The position numbers were made by a program, and so were the translations under genes. Positions 52,446 through 60,932 of a stretch of DNA of 64,000 nt are shown piece by piece. The stretch lies in the NCBI RefSeq assembly GCF_000425505.1, contig NZ_AUDO01000001.1, forward strand, positions 124,001 through 188,000. Direction: 5' to 3'. Under the pieces are notes generated by a model. The model was not told where the DNA came from and made no database searches. It was given only the letters and a program-made list of their open reading frames with translations. Position 1 is the stretch's first letter. The number at the start of each line of letters is the position of its first letter. The DNA comes from Flavobacterium frigidarium DSM 17623. GTDB taxonomy: Bacteria; Bacteroidota; Bacteroidia; Flavobacteriales; Flavobacteriaceae.

Positions 52446-53105
52446 ATGGCTATTAAGAAAACGATGATAACAAAAGATAAAATAGTTTCACTTTATATGG
52501 AATATACTTTGGAACACAATGAAAAACCAAAATCAGTATACTTGTTTGCCAAGCAAAATAATTTTAGTGAAGCAGAATTCTATAGTTTTTTTGGCACCAT
52601 AGAAAGCATAGAAAAGGAGATTTTTAAAATGTTCTTAGAAAAAACTGTTGCATTACTTCAAATGGATCCTAACTATCATGGATATGATATGAAGAGTAAG
52701 ATGCTTAGCTTTTACTTTACTTTCTTTGAATTACTGACTGCAAATAGAAGTTATGTCTCACAAAGTTTAACTGCAGATAAAAATCAATTAAAGAATCTAA
52801 AACAACTTACAGGTCTGCGAGTGGCGTTTCTAGATTATGTCACTTCGATTATCTCAGATGAGTACCGCATCAAGCAAGAGAAACTACAAAAGATGCAAGA
52901 GAAAGCTTTACAAGAAAGCTCATGGATTCAATTTTTAATGACAATGAAGTTTTGGCTGGAAGATGATTCGGCTGCATTTGAAAAGACAGATATCTATATC
53001 GAAAAATCTGTGAAACTAAGTTTTGAACTGATGAATATTGCTCCAATTGATAGTTTAATCGATTTTGGGAAATTCATGTTTAAAGAAAAAATACAAAATA
53101 GATAA
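52446..53105 (+). CDS. TetR-like protein heading the ABC1-kinase operon
   Basis: All-helical protein of 219 residues. The first 55 residues read as a degenerate TetR HTH (TKDKIVSLYMEYTLEHNEKP, FAKQNNFSEAEFYSFFGTIESIEKEIF) and the rest as a TetR ligand-binding core. The ATG at 52446 gives the usual start and follows the -7 box by about 45 bases. It overlaps the ABC1-kinase gene by one base. It may regulate this operon or act with the kinase; the family always seems to travel with such kinases in Bacteroidetes (recollection). Confidence 0.78.
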   Translation: MAIKKTMITKDKIVSLYMEYTLEHNEKPKSVYLFAKQNNFSEAEFYSFFGTIESIEKEIFKMFLEKTVALLQMDPNYHGYDMKSKMLSFYFTFFELLTANRSYVSQSLTADKNQLKNLKQLTGLRVAFLDYVTSIISDEYRIKQEKLQKMQEKALQESSWIQFLMTMKFWLEDDSAAFEKTDIYIEKSVKLSFELMNIAPIDSLIDFGKFMFKEKIQNR

Positions 53106-54409
53106 TGAAAACAATAGACTATATACCTACCTCTAAAATTGAAAGAGCAACAAAACTAGTTCAAACTGGAGCAAAAGTGGGCGTGAATTATTTAAAGTAT
53201 TATGGAGAAAAAATGGTCAACAGTGACCTAACTCGTGATAAATTAAATGAAGATAACGCCGAAGACATTTACGATGGATTGAAAAGCTTGAAAGGAAGTG
53301 CTTTAAAAGTTGCACAAATGCTAAGCATGGATAAAAGTTTTTTACCACAAGCATATGTGGAGAAATTTTCGTTGTCCCAGTTTTCAGTGCCACCTTTGTC
53401 TGCACCTCTAGTTTTAAAAACGTTCAAATCTAATTTAGGAAAAACACCTTACGAAATCTTTGATGAGTTTAATGCTACCTCTGTCAACGCAGCAAGTATT
53501 GGGCAAGTGCACCTTGCTGTAAAAGATGGAAAGAAATTAGCAGTTAAAATTCAGTATCCAGGTGTGGCAAACAGTATCTCATCTGACCTGGCTTTGGTTA
53601 AGCCTATTGCAATTCGTATGTTCAATTTGCAAGGAAAAGATTCTGACAAATACTTTAAGGAAGTTGAAGATAAGTTAATCGAAGAGACTAACTATATATT
53701 AGAATTAGAACAAAGCCAAGCTGTAGTTGCTGCTTGTAACCAAATTGAAAACCTGACTTTCCCTAATTATTATCCAGAATATTCATCTGAGAAAATAATC
53801 ACGATGGACTGGATGACCGGTGTACATTTGTCAGAGTTTAAAAATAATGATCCCGCTGTAGCCAATAAACTAGGGCAAGCATTATGGGATTTTTATATGT
53901 ACCAGATTCATATTTTAAAGAAAGTACATGCTGATCCGCATCCAGGAAATTTTTTGGTAAATGAAAATAAAGAGTTGGTTGCACTCGATTTTGGATGCAT
54001 GAAAACGATCCCCAATGAATTCTACATTCCGTATTTTGAATTAATTGACCCGAAAGTAATCAACGACCCAAAAATTTTTAGCGATAAATTATTCGAATTA
54101 GAAATTTTAAGAAAAGATGATACTGCGGAGGAAGTAACTTACTTCACCCAAATGTTTCATGATTTACTTTCACTTTTCACAATGCCATTTCAAGAAGAAA
54201 CCTTTGATTTTTCAAACGAGGTGTTTTTCGAAAATATTGCAAAACTAGGAGAGCGTTTCGCTAACGATACGAATCTTAAAAAAATGAATGGTAATCGTGG
54301 ATCGAAACATTTTATATACATGAACCGAACATTTTTTGGACTTTACAATTTAATGTTTGATTTAAAAGCAAAGATTGTTGTAAGTCAATATACAAAATAC
54401 AAAGCATGA
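53105..54409 (+). CDS. AarF/UbiB/ABC1-family kinase-like protein
   Basis: Atypical kinase of 434 residues. Motifs: GSALKVAQMLSMD (the KxGQ region, here with Ala), NAASIGQVHLAVKDGKKLAVKIQYPG (A-rich loop and VAIK-type Lys), HADPHPGNFLVNENKELVALDFG (catalytic HxDxxxxN and DFG-type metal site). Relatives support quinone synthesis and lipid homeostasis. In this operon with photolyase-associated genes a role in photo-oxidative stress is possible (inference). It overlaps its neighbours by one base upstream and four downstream. Confidence 0.92.
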   Translation: MKTIDYIPTSKIERATKLVQTGAKVGVNYLKYYGEKMVNSDLTRDKLNEDNAEDIYDGLKSLKGSALKVAQMLSMDKSFLPQAYVEKFSLSQFSVPPLSAPLVLKTFKSNLGKTPYEIFDEFNATSVNAASIGQVHLAVKDGKKLAVKIQYPGVANSISSDLALVKPIAIRMFNLQGKDSDKYFKEVEDKLIEETNYILELEQSQAVVAACNQIENLTFPNYYPEYSSEKIITMDWMTGVHLSEFKNNDPAVANKLGQALWDFYMYQIHILKKVHADPHPGNFLVNENKELVALDFGCMKTIPNEFYIPYFELIDPKVINDPKIFSDKLFELEILRKDDTAEEVTYFTQMFHDLLSLFTMPFQEETFDFSNEVFFENIAKLGERFANDTNLKKMNGNRGSKHFIYMNRTFFGLYNLMFDLKAKIVVSQYTKYKA

Positions 54410-54684
54410 AACTAGAATTAACTGATTTAGAAAAAGATCGAATTATTGAAATGGCGTGGGAAGACCGCACCACATTTGAGGCTATCCAAATGCAGTTTGG
54501 TATAAAAGAACAAGAAGTCATTGATTTAATGCGCCTCGAAATGAAACCTTCAAGTTTTAGAATGTGGAGAGCGCGAGTTCAGGGCAGGAAAACCAAGCAT
54601 GAAAAATTACGCACTTTTGATGAAGGTAGATTCAAATGCAGCCGTCAAAGACAAATAAATAACAATAAAATTTCGAAGAGATAA
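54406..54684 (+). CDS. TIGR03643/DUF2805 family protein
   Basis: Small basic protein of 92 residues: TDLEKDRIIEMAWEDRTTFE, FGIKEQEVIDLMR and SSFRMWRARVQGRKTKHEKL, the full TIGR03643 signature. The helix-turn-helix-like first half could bind nucleic acid. Its function is unknown, but homologues in several phyla are found beside cryptochrome/photolyase genes (recollection), which fits this locus. Start overlaps the kinase stop by four bases. Confidence 0.9.
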   Translation: MKLELTDLEKDRIIEMAWEDRTTFEAIQMQFGIKEQEVIDLMRLEMKPSSFRMWRARVQGRKTKHEKLRTFDEGRFKCSRQRQINNNKISKR

Positions 54685-54705
54685 TAATTATATTTTACCC
54701 ATAAG

Positions 54706-55389
54706 ATGAAGAACATTTTAATCGTAGGAGGAAGTAAAGGAATAGGAAATGCCATTTTGCTACAGCAGTTAGAGCAAAACAAAGTGTACAATATAAGTAG
54801 AAATGCTCCAGAAGTAACGCATGATAATTTGGTGCATTTTTCTCTAAATGTTTTAGAGGATGCGCTACCAGAAATTGAATTAATAGACACTATAATTTAT
54901 TGTCCTGGATCGATAAATTTAAAACCCATTGGTAGTTTGAGTATTGACGATTTTAGAAACGATTTTGAAATCAACGTTATTGGGGCTGTAAAAGTAATTC
55001 AGAAATATTTAGCCACTTTAAAGAAAGGAACAAATCCTTCAATAGTATTGTTTAGCACGGTAGCAGCAAAACTAGGGATGCCTTTTCACGCTAGCATTGC
55101 GACTGCCAAAGCTGGAGTTGAGGGATTGGTAAAATCATTAGGTGCTGAGCTAGCTAGTGCGGTACGTATAAACGCCATTGCTCCTACAATTACAGACACA
55201 ACATTGGCCGCGGGAATTTTGCGTAACGATCGAATGAAAGAAAATATGGTGGAACGTCACCCTATGAAAGGATACCTGCAAGCTACTGAAGTTGCAGGAA
55301 TGGCTGACTTCTTAATTTCTGATAAAGCAAAATCTATTTCAGGTCAAGTATTCGAAATGGACTACGGCATTGTATCATTCAAAATATAA
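54706..55389 (+). CDS. Short-chain dehydrogenase-like protein lacking the catalytic Tyr
   Basis: SDR-fold protein of 227 residues with NILIVGGSKGIGNAILL (dinucleotide-binding), NVIGAVKVIQ, and the catalytic Ser in LFSTVAAK. The Lys of the usual Tyr-x-x-x-Lys is in SIATAKAGVEGLVKSLG, but the position four residues before it is Ile, not Tyr. So it may be a non-standard reductase or a binding protein. It stands 38 bases before the second folE, which suggests pterin chemistry (inference); it could also act on an isoprenoid or lipid. Confidence 0.85.
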   Translation: MKNILIVGGSKGIGNAILLQQLEQNKVYNISRNAPEVTHDNLVHFSLNVLEDALPEIELIDTIIYCPGSINLKPIGSLSIDDFRNDFEINVIGAVKVIQKYLATLKKGTNPSIVLFSTVAAKLGMPFHASIATAKAGVEGLVKSLGAELASAVRINAIAPTITDTTLAAGILRNDRMKENMVERHPMKGYLQATEVAGMADFLISDKAKSISGQVFEMDYGIVSFKI

Positions 55390-55427
55390 ATAATAATTAT
55401 ACCACTTTTTAAAAGTGATCAGCGAAC

Positions 55428-56027
55428 ATGAAAAACTACGAAAAAAAGGAATTATACAATACAGAAGCAACAACAGCAATAGCGGAAAATTACAGAAAAA
55501 TAATCACAGGCATAGGTGAAGATGTCACAAGAGAAGGACTAGAAAAAACTCCAGAGCGAGCAGCAAAAGCGATGCAGTTTTTAACGCATGGTTACGACTT
55601 AGATCCGTTAGAAATATTAAAGTCAGCTTTGTTTACAGAGGACCATAGCCAAATGATCGTAGTAAAAAACATTGAGGTTTACTCAATGTGTGAACACCAT
55701 ATGCTGCCCTTTTTTGGGAAAGCTCACGTTGCCTACATACCAAATGGTAAGATCGTTGGTTTGAGTAAAATACCTAGGATTGTCGACGCTTATGCACGAA
55801 GAATGCAAGTTCAAGAAAGACTTACTGACCAAATTAAAGATTGCATTGAGGAAGCGCTACAGCCACTTGGAGTTGCAGTAGTTATCGAGGCGCAACACAT
55901 GTGCATGCAGATGAGAGGTATCGAAAAACAAAACTCATTTACAACTACATCCTCTTTTACTGGTGCTTTTGAAAAAAATAAGACTAGAAAAGAATTTATA
56001 AGCTTAATTTCGAGTAAATTGAGTTAA
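55428..56027 (+). CDS. folE: GTP cyclohydrolase I, second paralogue in the light-related operon
   Basis: Protein of 199 residues with the full FolE zinc site: [11 protein letters not shown] gives C88 and H91, HMCMQMRG gives C159. [33 protein letters not shown] text is present ([20 protein letters not shown]), and [11 protein letters not shown] near the end. It differs throughout from the copy at 4261-4932, so it is a paralogue and not an assembly duplicate. It lies between an SDR gene and the NAD-binding/DUF2867 gene in an operon with photolyase-associated genes. A separate pterin for photoprotection, rather than folate, is the inferred product path. Confidence 0.93.
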   Translation: MKNYEKKELYNTEATTAIAENYRKIITGIGEDVTREGLEKTPERAAKAMQFLTHGYDLDPLEILKSALFTEDHSQMIVVKNIEVYSMCEHHMLPFFGKAHVAYIPNGKIVGLSKIPRIVDAYARRMQVQERLTDQIKDCIEEALQPLGVAVVIEAQHMCMQMRGIEKQNSFTTTSSFTGAFEKNKTRKEFISLISSKLS

Positions 56028-56038
56028 AAAACTACTAT

Positions 56039-57457
56039 ATGAAAATTCTCTTAACAGGCGCAACAGGTTACATCGGAAAAAGACTTTTACCTATCCTTGT
56101 TAATCAAGGTCACGATTTAATTTGTTGCGTTAGAGATAAAAATAGATTCTACATTCCCTTAGAATATGCAGATAGTATTACCGTAATAGAAGTTGATTTT
56201 TTGAAAAAAGAGACTCTTGACACTATTCCTTCAAACATTGATGCTGCCTATTACTTGATACACTCCATGGCAGGCTCAGCATCAAATTATGATGAACTTG
56301 AAAAAACTTCGGCAGAGAATTTTGTTTCTAAAATAAATACTACACAAGCACAACAAGTCATTTATCTTAGCGGTATCATCAACGACGACTCATTATCTAA
56401 ACATTTATCTTCTCGTAAAAAAGTTGAAGAAGTTCTCAGTACTGGTTCTTATGCTATGACCACATTGCGTGCGGGCATAATTGTGGGATCTGGTAGCGCT
56501 TCCTTCGAAATCATAAGAGACCTAGTTAACAAACTTCCTGTGATGATCACGCCAAAATGGTTAAATACAAGATGCCAACCTATCGCAATAAATGATGTAT
56601 TAGAATTTCTATCTAAATCATTATTAAACTCAAAAGTCTACAACCAAAGTTTTGATATAGGCGGACCAAATATTCTAACTTACAAAGAGATGTTATTGGC
56701 ATTTGCCAAAGCAAAAAAATTAAAGAGATGGATTTTTACCGTGCCTGTTATGACCCCCAAACTCTCTTCTTATTGGTTGTACTTCGTTACATCTACTTCT
56801 TACAAACTCGCTGCAGCATTAGTCAGTAGCATGAAAGTTGAGGTAGTTTGTCGCGATACAAAAATCAATCAAATATTGAACGTAACTCCCATGACGTATG
56901 ATATGGCATTATCGCGTGCTTTATTAAAAGTACAAGAAAATAATGTGCTCTCAAGTTGGAAGGATTCCTTAGTAAGCGGTCGTTTCAAGACGAATATTTC
57001 CGCCTATTTGAAAGTACCTAAAAAAGATTGCTTTATTGATCGAAGAAAAAAAGAAATTATAGATCGTGATTTTACTATAAACCAAATCTGGTCTATTGGT
57101 GGTGAAACGGGGTGGTATTATGGAGATTGGCTATGGGATTTACGCGGCTTTATCGATAAACTTTATGGCGGTGTGGGTTCTCGCAGAGGGCGAACAAACA
57201 AACACACTATTCATGCCGGTGATGCACTAGACTTTTGGCGCGTTTTATATGCCAATAAAGAAGAAGGCAAACTGATTCTCTTTGCCGAGATGAAACTCCC
57301 AGGTGAAGCTTGGTTAGAGTTTAAAATCATTGGCAACACCTTGTATCAGTCAGCAACTTTTAAACCGCGTGGTATGTGGGGGAAATTATATTGGTACGCC
57401 GTTTTACCTTTCCACGGATTTATCTTTGAGGGAATGTTGAGCAAATTAATCAAGTAA
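56039..57457 (+). CDS. NAD(P)-binding epimerase-like protein with C-terminal DUF2867
   Basis: Two-part protein of 472 residues. Residues 1-300 are an atypical extended SDR: ILLTGATGYIGKRLLPIL, AAYYLIHSMAGSASNYDELE and QVIYLSGI. Residues about 320-472 are a DUF2867 domain, with WSIGGETGWYYGDWLWDLRG, RRGRTNKHTIHAGDALDFWRV-type text (GDALDFWRVL) and ATFKPRGMWGKLYW. The fused form is well known in bacteria but without an assigned reaction; DUF2867 may bind a lipid-like ligand. It is the last gene of the operon, followed by a dispersed repeat and the convergent photolyase gene. Confidence 0.88.
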   Translation: MKILLTGATGYIGKRLLPILVNQGHDLICCVRDKNRFYIPLEYADSITVIEVDFLKKETLDTIPSNIDAAYYLIHSMAGSASNYDELEKTSAENFVSKINTTQAQQVIYLSGIINDDSLSKHLSSRKKVEEVLSTGSYAMTTLRAGIIVGSGSASFEIIRDLVNKLPVMITPKWLNTRCQPIAINDVLEFLSKSLLNSKVYNQSFDIGGPNILTYKEMLLAFAKAKKLKRWIFTVPVMTPKLSSYWLYFVTSTSYKLAAALVSSMKVEVVCRDTKINQILNVTPMTYDMALSRALLKVQENNVLSSWKDSLVSGRFKTNISAYLKVPKKDCFIDRRKKEIIDRDFTINQIWSIGGETGWYYGDWLWDLRGFIDKLYGGVGSRRGRTNKHTIHAGDALDFWRVLYANKEEGKLILFAEMKLPGEAWLEFKIIGNTLYQSATFKPRGMWGKLYWYAVLPFHGFIFEGMLSKLIK

Positions 57458-57466
57458 TTTATTTTA

Positions 57467-57546
57467 GGAGCTTTTTCCCGCTATCCGCTATATCTTTTCT
57501 TTTTTAAAAATAAAAAATAAATGGATGCCGCTACTATCTGGGCTAG
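57467..57546 (+). repeat. Dispersed hairpin repeat, type I, copy 4
   Basis: GGAGCTTTTTCCCGCTATCC, CGCTATATC, an A/T fold-back middle, then GATGCCGCTACTATC TGGGCTAG. Lies between the convergent DUF2867-fusion and photolyase genes. Confidence 0.8.
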
Positions 57547-57693
57547 AAGTTTAGTATTTGCAAGACAGCATTTTCTTAAATCCAGCATTACTTTACGACA
57601 TAAAAAAACCAATAAAAAATGAAGTTCATTAAGTGCTACACCTAACTATACTCAATTTTTTAATGGTATATCAGTATTCGATAAAAATAAAAT

Positions 57694-58989
57694 CTATTTG
57701 ACTATTCCTTCTTTATATGTCGCGATTGCTCTTTCTCTTGCCATAGCGTGCTCTACCATAGGTTCGTTATATCCCAAATCAAATTCAGGAATCCATTGAC
57801 GGATGTAAACTCCTTTTCCATCAAACTTCTTTAATTGTATTTCCGGATTAAAAACCCTGAAATAAGGCGCGGCGTCACAGCCGGTACCTGCAGCCCATTG
57901 CCAATTACCAACATTAGCCGATAGATCATAATCTAACAACTTTTCGGCAAAATAAGCCTCACCCCATTGCCATTGTATCAACAGGTGTTTGCATAAAAAA
58001 CTAGCAACGACCATTCGCACACGATTGTGCATATAACCCGTTTCATTCAATTGTCGCATACCGGCATCAATCATAGGATAACCAGTTTCTCCTTTGCACC
58101 ACTTTTTAAATTCAGCCTCGTTATTGCGCCACTTGATCCCATCGTATGCTGATTTAAAATTATCGGTCATCACTTTAGGGAAGTTAAAAAGAATTTGCAT
58201 AAAAAATTCTCTCCATATCAATTCACTTAAAAAAACAGCATTCTTTTTGTTAGCCCAAGTTACCAATTTTCGTGTACTTACTGTTCCAAAACGCAAGTGC
58301 GGAGAAAGATAAGATGTACTGTCTAAGGCTGGAAAATCTCTAGTTTCTCCGTAATTTGAAATCTTAGTTAAATTGTGTGGTTTAACTACTATTTTGCTTT
58401 CTTCAAAACCAATATCTTCGAGTGTGGGAAATTTAAAATTAGAAGGATAAAATTTGGAAAATTGCTTTTTCTCACTGTACCCTGGAAATGCACCATTTTC
58501 TTTAAATTTATCCAACCACTTATTTTTAAAAGGGGTGTAAATAGTATACGGTAAACCATCTGCTTTTGTAATTTCAAGCTCTTCAAATATTACTTGATCC
58601 TTAAAAGCATATACCTCAGCGTTATTTTTCTTAGCTAGGTCAGTAATTTTTTGGTCTCTTTTTATAGCATACGGCTCATAATCTTTATTATAGAAAACGC
58701 CTTGAATATCAAATTCTTCAAACAGTGATTTCCATACGGCTAATGTCTCTCCATTTTTGACTAATAGAGAACTTTTTACCACATTTAAATCGGTATTAAT
58801 TTTATTTAGAGTTTGGTGTATAAAAGTAACGCGAGCATCATTTTTTGCCAAGCTATCTAAGATTGCAGTATCAAATATAAATAGTGGAATAACTGGATAA
58901 TCAATCTCTAAAGCGTGAAAAAGTCCAACATTATCTTCTAATCGCAAATCACGACGAAACCAAAAAAAAACGACTTTTTGTTTACTCAT
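57694..58989 (-). CDS. Cryptochrome/photolyase family protein (class I CPD photolyase type)
   Basis: Flavoprotein of 431 residues that repairs UV-induced cyclobutane dimers with blue light. N-terminal antenna-domain start VFFWFRRDLRLEDN. FAD domain: YLSPHLRFGTVS, ELIWREFFMQIL, GETGYPMIDAGMRQLNETGY, MHNRVRMVVASFL and NVGNWQWAAGTGCDAAPYFR. The tryptophans of the electron chain are in place. The antenna cofactor cannot be read by eye. It ends a minus-strand row headed by a CarH-like regulator and carotenoid genes, two bases after the SRPBCC gene, so expression with pigment genes is likely. Confidence 0.95.
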   Translation of the reverse strand: MSKQKVVFFWFRRDLRLEDNVGLFHALEIDYPVIPLFIFDTAILDSLAKNDARVTFIHQTLNKINTDLNVVKSSLLVKNGETLAVWKSLFEEFDIQGVFYNKDYEPYAIKRDQKITDLAKKNNAEVYAFKDQVIFEELEITKADGLPYTIYTPFKNKWLDKFKENGAFPGYSEKKQFSKFYPSNFKFPTLEDIGFEESKIVVKPHNLTKISNYGETRDFPALDSTSYLSPHLRFGTVSTRKLVTWANKKNAVFLSELIWREFFMQILFNFPKVMTDNFKSAYDGIKWRNNEAEFKKWCKGETGYPMIDAGMRQLNETGYMHNRVRMVVASFLCKHLLIQWQWGEAYFAEKLLDYDLSANVGNWQWAAGTGCDAAPYFRVFNPEIQLKKFDGKGVYIRQWIPEFDLGYNEPMVEHAMARERAIATYKEGIVK

Positions 58990-58991
58990 TA

Positions 58992-59453
58992 TTATTTCCC
59001 GTTAAAAAGTTTGTCTACCATTTTCTCTCTGTGTGCAAAGATTTCATTTAGCTTTCCCTCTACTACTAAACTATTCATAATACGTCCTAAAAATCCTAAA
59101 GGCAAGCCGTAATGCACCACATCAGTCATTTTTACCCCTTGAGGTGTAGATTCAAAAAAATGTTTGTGATGCCAAAAAGAGTATGGACCAAAACGTTGCT
59201 CATCGATAAAATAACTATTTTCTTTAACCATAGTAATTTCTGTAGTCCAAGCTATTTTAACTCCCGCTAGTGGCGTTACTTTGTATTGTATAATTTGGCC
59301 TGGATACATCTTTTTTCCATCAAAATCAGTGATTTTAAAACCCATGCTTTCCGGAGTAATCTTTTGCAAATTTTGCGGACTTGAAAAAAAAGCCCAACAC
59401 TCTTCTAAGCTCGCATTTACATACTGTACCGATTCTTTTTTGTAAAGCTTCAT
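58992..59453 (-). CDS. SRPBCC-family (START-like) protein
   Basis: Single-domain protein of 153 residues with the SRPBCC pattern: SVQYVNASLEECWAFFSSPQ, LQKITPESMGFKI, TTEITMVKENSYFIDEQRFG-type text (VKENSYFIDEQ), GPYSFWHHKHFFE and VHYGLPLGFLG. The family binds hydrophobic ligands such as quinones or carotenoid precursors. Two bases separate it from the photolyase gene and a repeat copy separates it from crtZ. Relatives occur next to photolyase and TIGR01777 genes in other bacteria (recollection). Confidence 0.85.
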   Translation of the reverse strand: MKLYKKESVQYVNASLEECWAFFSSPQNLQKITPESMGFKITDFDGKKMYPGQIIQYKVTPLAGVKIAWTTEITMVKENSYFIDEQRFGPYSFWHHKHFFESTPQGVKMTDVVHYGLPLGFLGRIMNSLVVEGKLNEIFAHREKMVDKLFNGK

Positions 59454-59495
59454 GATATCGTTCTTTAAAAATGAGATTTATTTGCAGTTTTTACT

Positions 59496-59585
59496 GCGTG
59501 AGGGATTGCAGGCGATATCCGCGCAGCGTAGAGATAAAGCCGTAAAGCCCGACCCTTCCCGATTTTTATCGGGATGGGGCACGCC
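59496..59585 (-). repeat. Dispersed hairpin repeat, type II, copy 2
   Basis: On the minus strand it has GGCGTGCCCC, an internal ATCCCGAT-AAAA-ATCGGGA hairpin, GGGTCGGGCTTTACGGCTTT, a variable middle and GCAATCCCTCACGC. It lies between crtZ and the SRPBCC gene, where related clusters often carry a lycopene cyclase gene. Confidence 0.65.
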
Positions 59586-59594
59586 AAAATTATA

Positions 59595-60035
59595 TTACAT
59601 TTTGTAGTATTTGAAAGGCACAAACAACATTCCAAAACACTCACCGTGCTCTTTACCTAAATGTTTGTGATGTACTTTATGGGCTTTTCTAAGTCCGATT
59701 AAGTACTTGTTTTTAGTGTTTTTAAACCACTTGAAACGCTGATGAATTAAAACATCGTGAATCATAAAATAACACATTCCATAAGCTGTAATTCCCAATC
59801 CTATGAAGAATAAATAATTCGTTCCGCCTTGAACTCCATAGTAAAAAAGAACAATGCTAGGTATGGCAAAAATGACGAAGAAAATGTCATTTCGCTCAAA
59901 TGGATGTGCGTATTTTGGTTGGTGGTGATCTTCATGAAAGTACCACATTAAACCGTGCATAATGTATTTGTGTGTAAGCCAAGTTACACATTCCATAACC
60001 AAGAAAACGCTAATGAAAATTAAAAAGGAAATCAT
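59595..60035 (-). CDS. crtZ: Beta-carotene hydroxylase (CrtZ-type, fatty acid hydroxylase superfamily)
   Basis: Membrane di-iron hydroxylase of 146 residues that adds 3-hydroxyls to beta-carotene, giving zeaxanthin. The histidine clusters are THKYIMHGLMWYFHEDHH, HDVLIHQRF and HKVHHKHLGKEHGE. Four membrane segments are expected. It follows crtB by 47 bases in the carotenoid row. The lycopene cyclase that must act before it is not in the window. Confidence 0.92.
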   Translation of the reverse strand: MISFLIFISVFLVMECVTWLTHKYIMHGLMWYFHEDHHQPKYAHPFERNDIFFVIFAIPSIVLFYYGVQGGTNYLFFIGLGITAYGMCYFMIHDVLIHQRFKWFKNTKNKYLIGLRKAHKVHHKHLGKEHGECFGMLFVPFKYYKM

Positions 60036-60082
60036 TGTGCTGTATTTTAATATTTTTTAATCAGTTAATTTGGTTTTGATTA

Positions 60083-60922
60083 CTAAACTAATCTCAATTT
60101 GTAAGTTACAAATGATTGTGCAAGTAATCCGGCTTTGGTATAATTAGAAACTCGAATTCTAGCATTACCTATCTCGTGACAAGGCGTTTTTGCTAATTTT
60201 TTCAACAATTTTCTATAATAAACATAGGCAGTATAAACGCCAAATTTTGCTTCGATTGGTAGCTTTTTAATTCCTTCATAAGCTACTCTAAAATCTTCCT
60301 CAATTTCAGCAATAATTTGTGCTTTTGCTTTTTCGTCGAAGGAATTTAAATCAACTCCAGGAAAATAGTTCCTGTTTAAAACTAAATTATCGTCTTTTAA
60401 ATCTCTTAAAAAATTCACTTTTTGGAAAGCAGAACCCAATCGCATTGCTTCACCTTTTAACTGTTCGTAACGCGTGTTGTTTCCTTTTACAAAGACTTTT
60501 AAACACATTAATCCCACGACATCTGCCGAGCCATAAATGTAATCATCGTATTCCTCTTTGCTATTATAATCAGACTTTATTAAATCTAATTTCATACTTT
60601 TTAAAAAAGCTTGAATAAGGTCGTCAGAGATATTGTTTTCTTTTACCGTAAACTGAAAAGAATTCAAAATAGGATTCAAACTAATACCCGATTTATAGGC
60701 TTTATAATATTCTTTTTCGAAATCGTTTATTAATTCTTCTTTATCAAATCCGTGAAAGGTATCCACAATCTCATCAGCAAAACGAACGAATCCATAAATG
60801 CTATAGATAGCGTCTCGTATGCTTGGTGAAAGCATATATACTGCCGAAGAAAAAGACGTACTATAGTTTTTTGTTACTAGTTTACTACACTTAAAAGATA
60901 CATCGTCAAATAACTGCTTCAT
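60083..60922 (-). CDS. crtB: Phytoene synthase
   Basis: Condenses two geranylgeranyl diphosphates into phytoene. The 279-residue protein shows the first Asp-rich motif in VRFADEIVDTF and the second in NFLRDLKDDN, with LGSAFQKVNFLRD and the RNYFP segment typical of phytoene/squalene synthases. Pairing with crtI (ten bases upstream) and crtZ fixes phytoene over squalene. Confidence 0.95.
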   Translation of the reverse strand: MKQLFDDVSFKCSKLVTKNYSTSFSSAVYMLSPSIRDAIYSIYGFVRFADEIVDTFHGFDKEELINDFEKEYYKAYKSGISLNPILNSFQFTVKENNISDDLIQAFLKSMKLDLIKSDYNSKEEYDDYIYGSADVVGLMCLKVFVKGNNTRYEQLKGEAMRLGSAFQKVNFLRDLKDDNLVLNRNYFPGVDLNSFDEKAKAQIIAEIEEDFRVAYEGIKKLPIEAKFGVYTAYVYYRKLLKKLAKTPCHEIGNARIRVSNYTKAGLLAQSFVTYKLRLV

Positions 60923-60932
60923 AATTATTGTT

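Noticed and set aside
55428..56027. Second folE as an assembly duplicate of the first
   Set aside because: The two proteins differ throughout and in length (223 and 199 residues) with unrelated neighbours.
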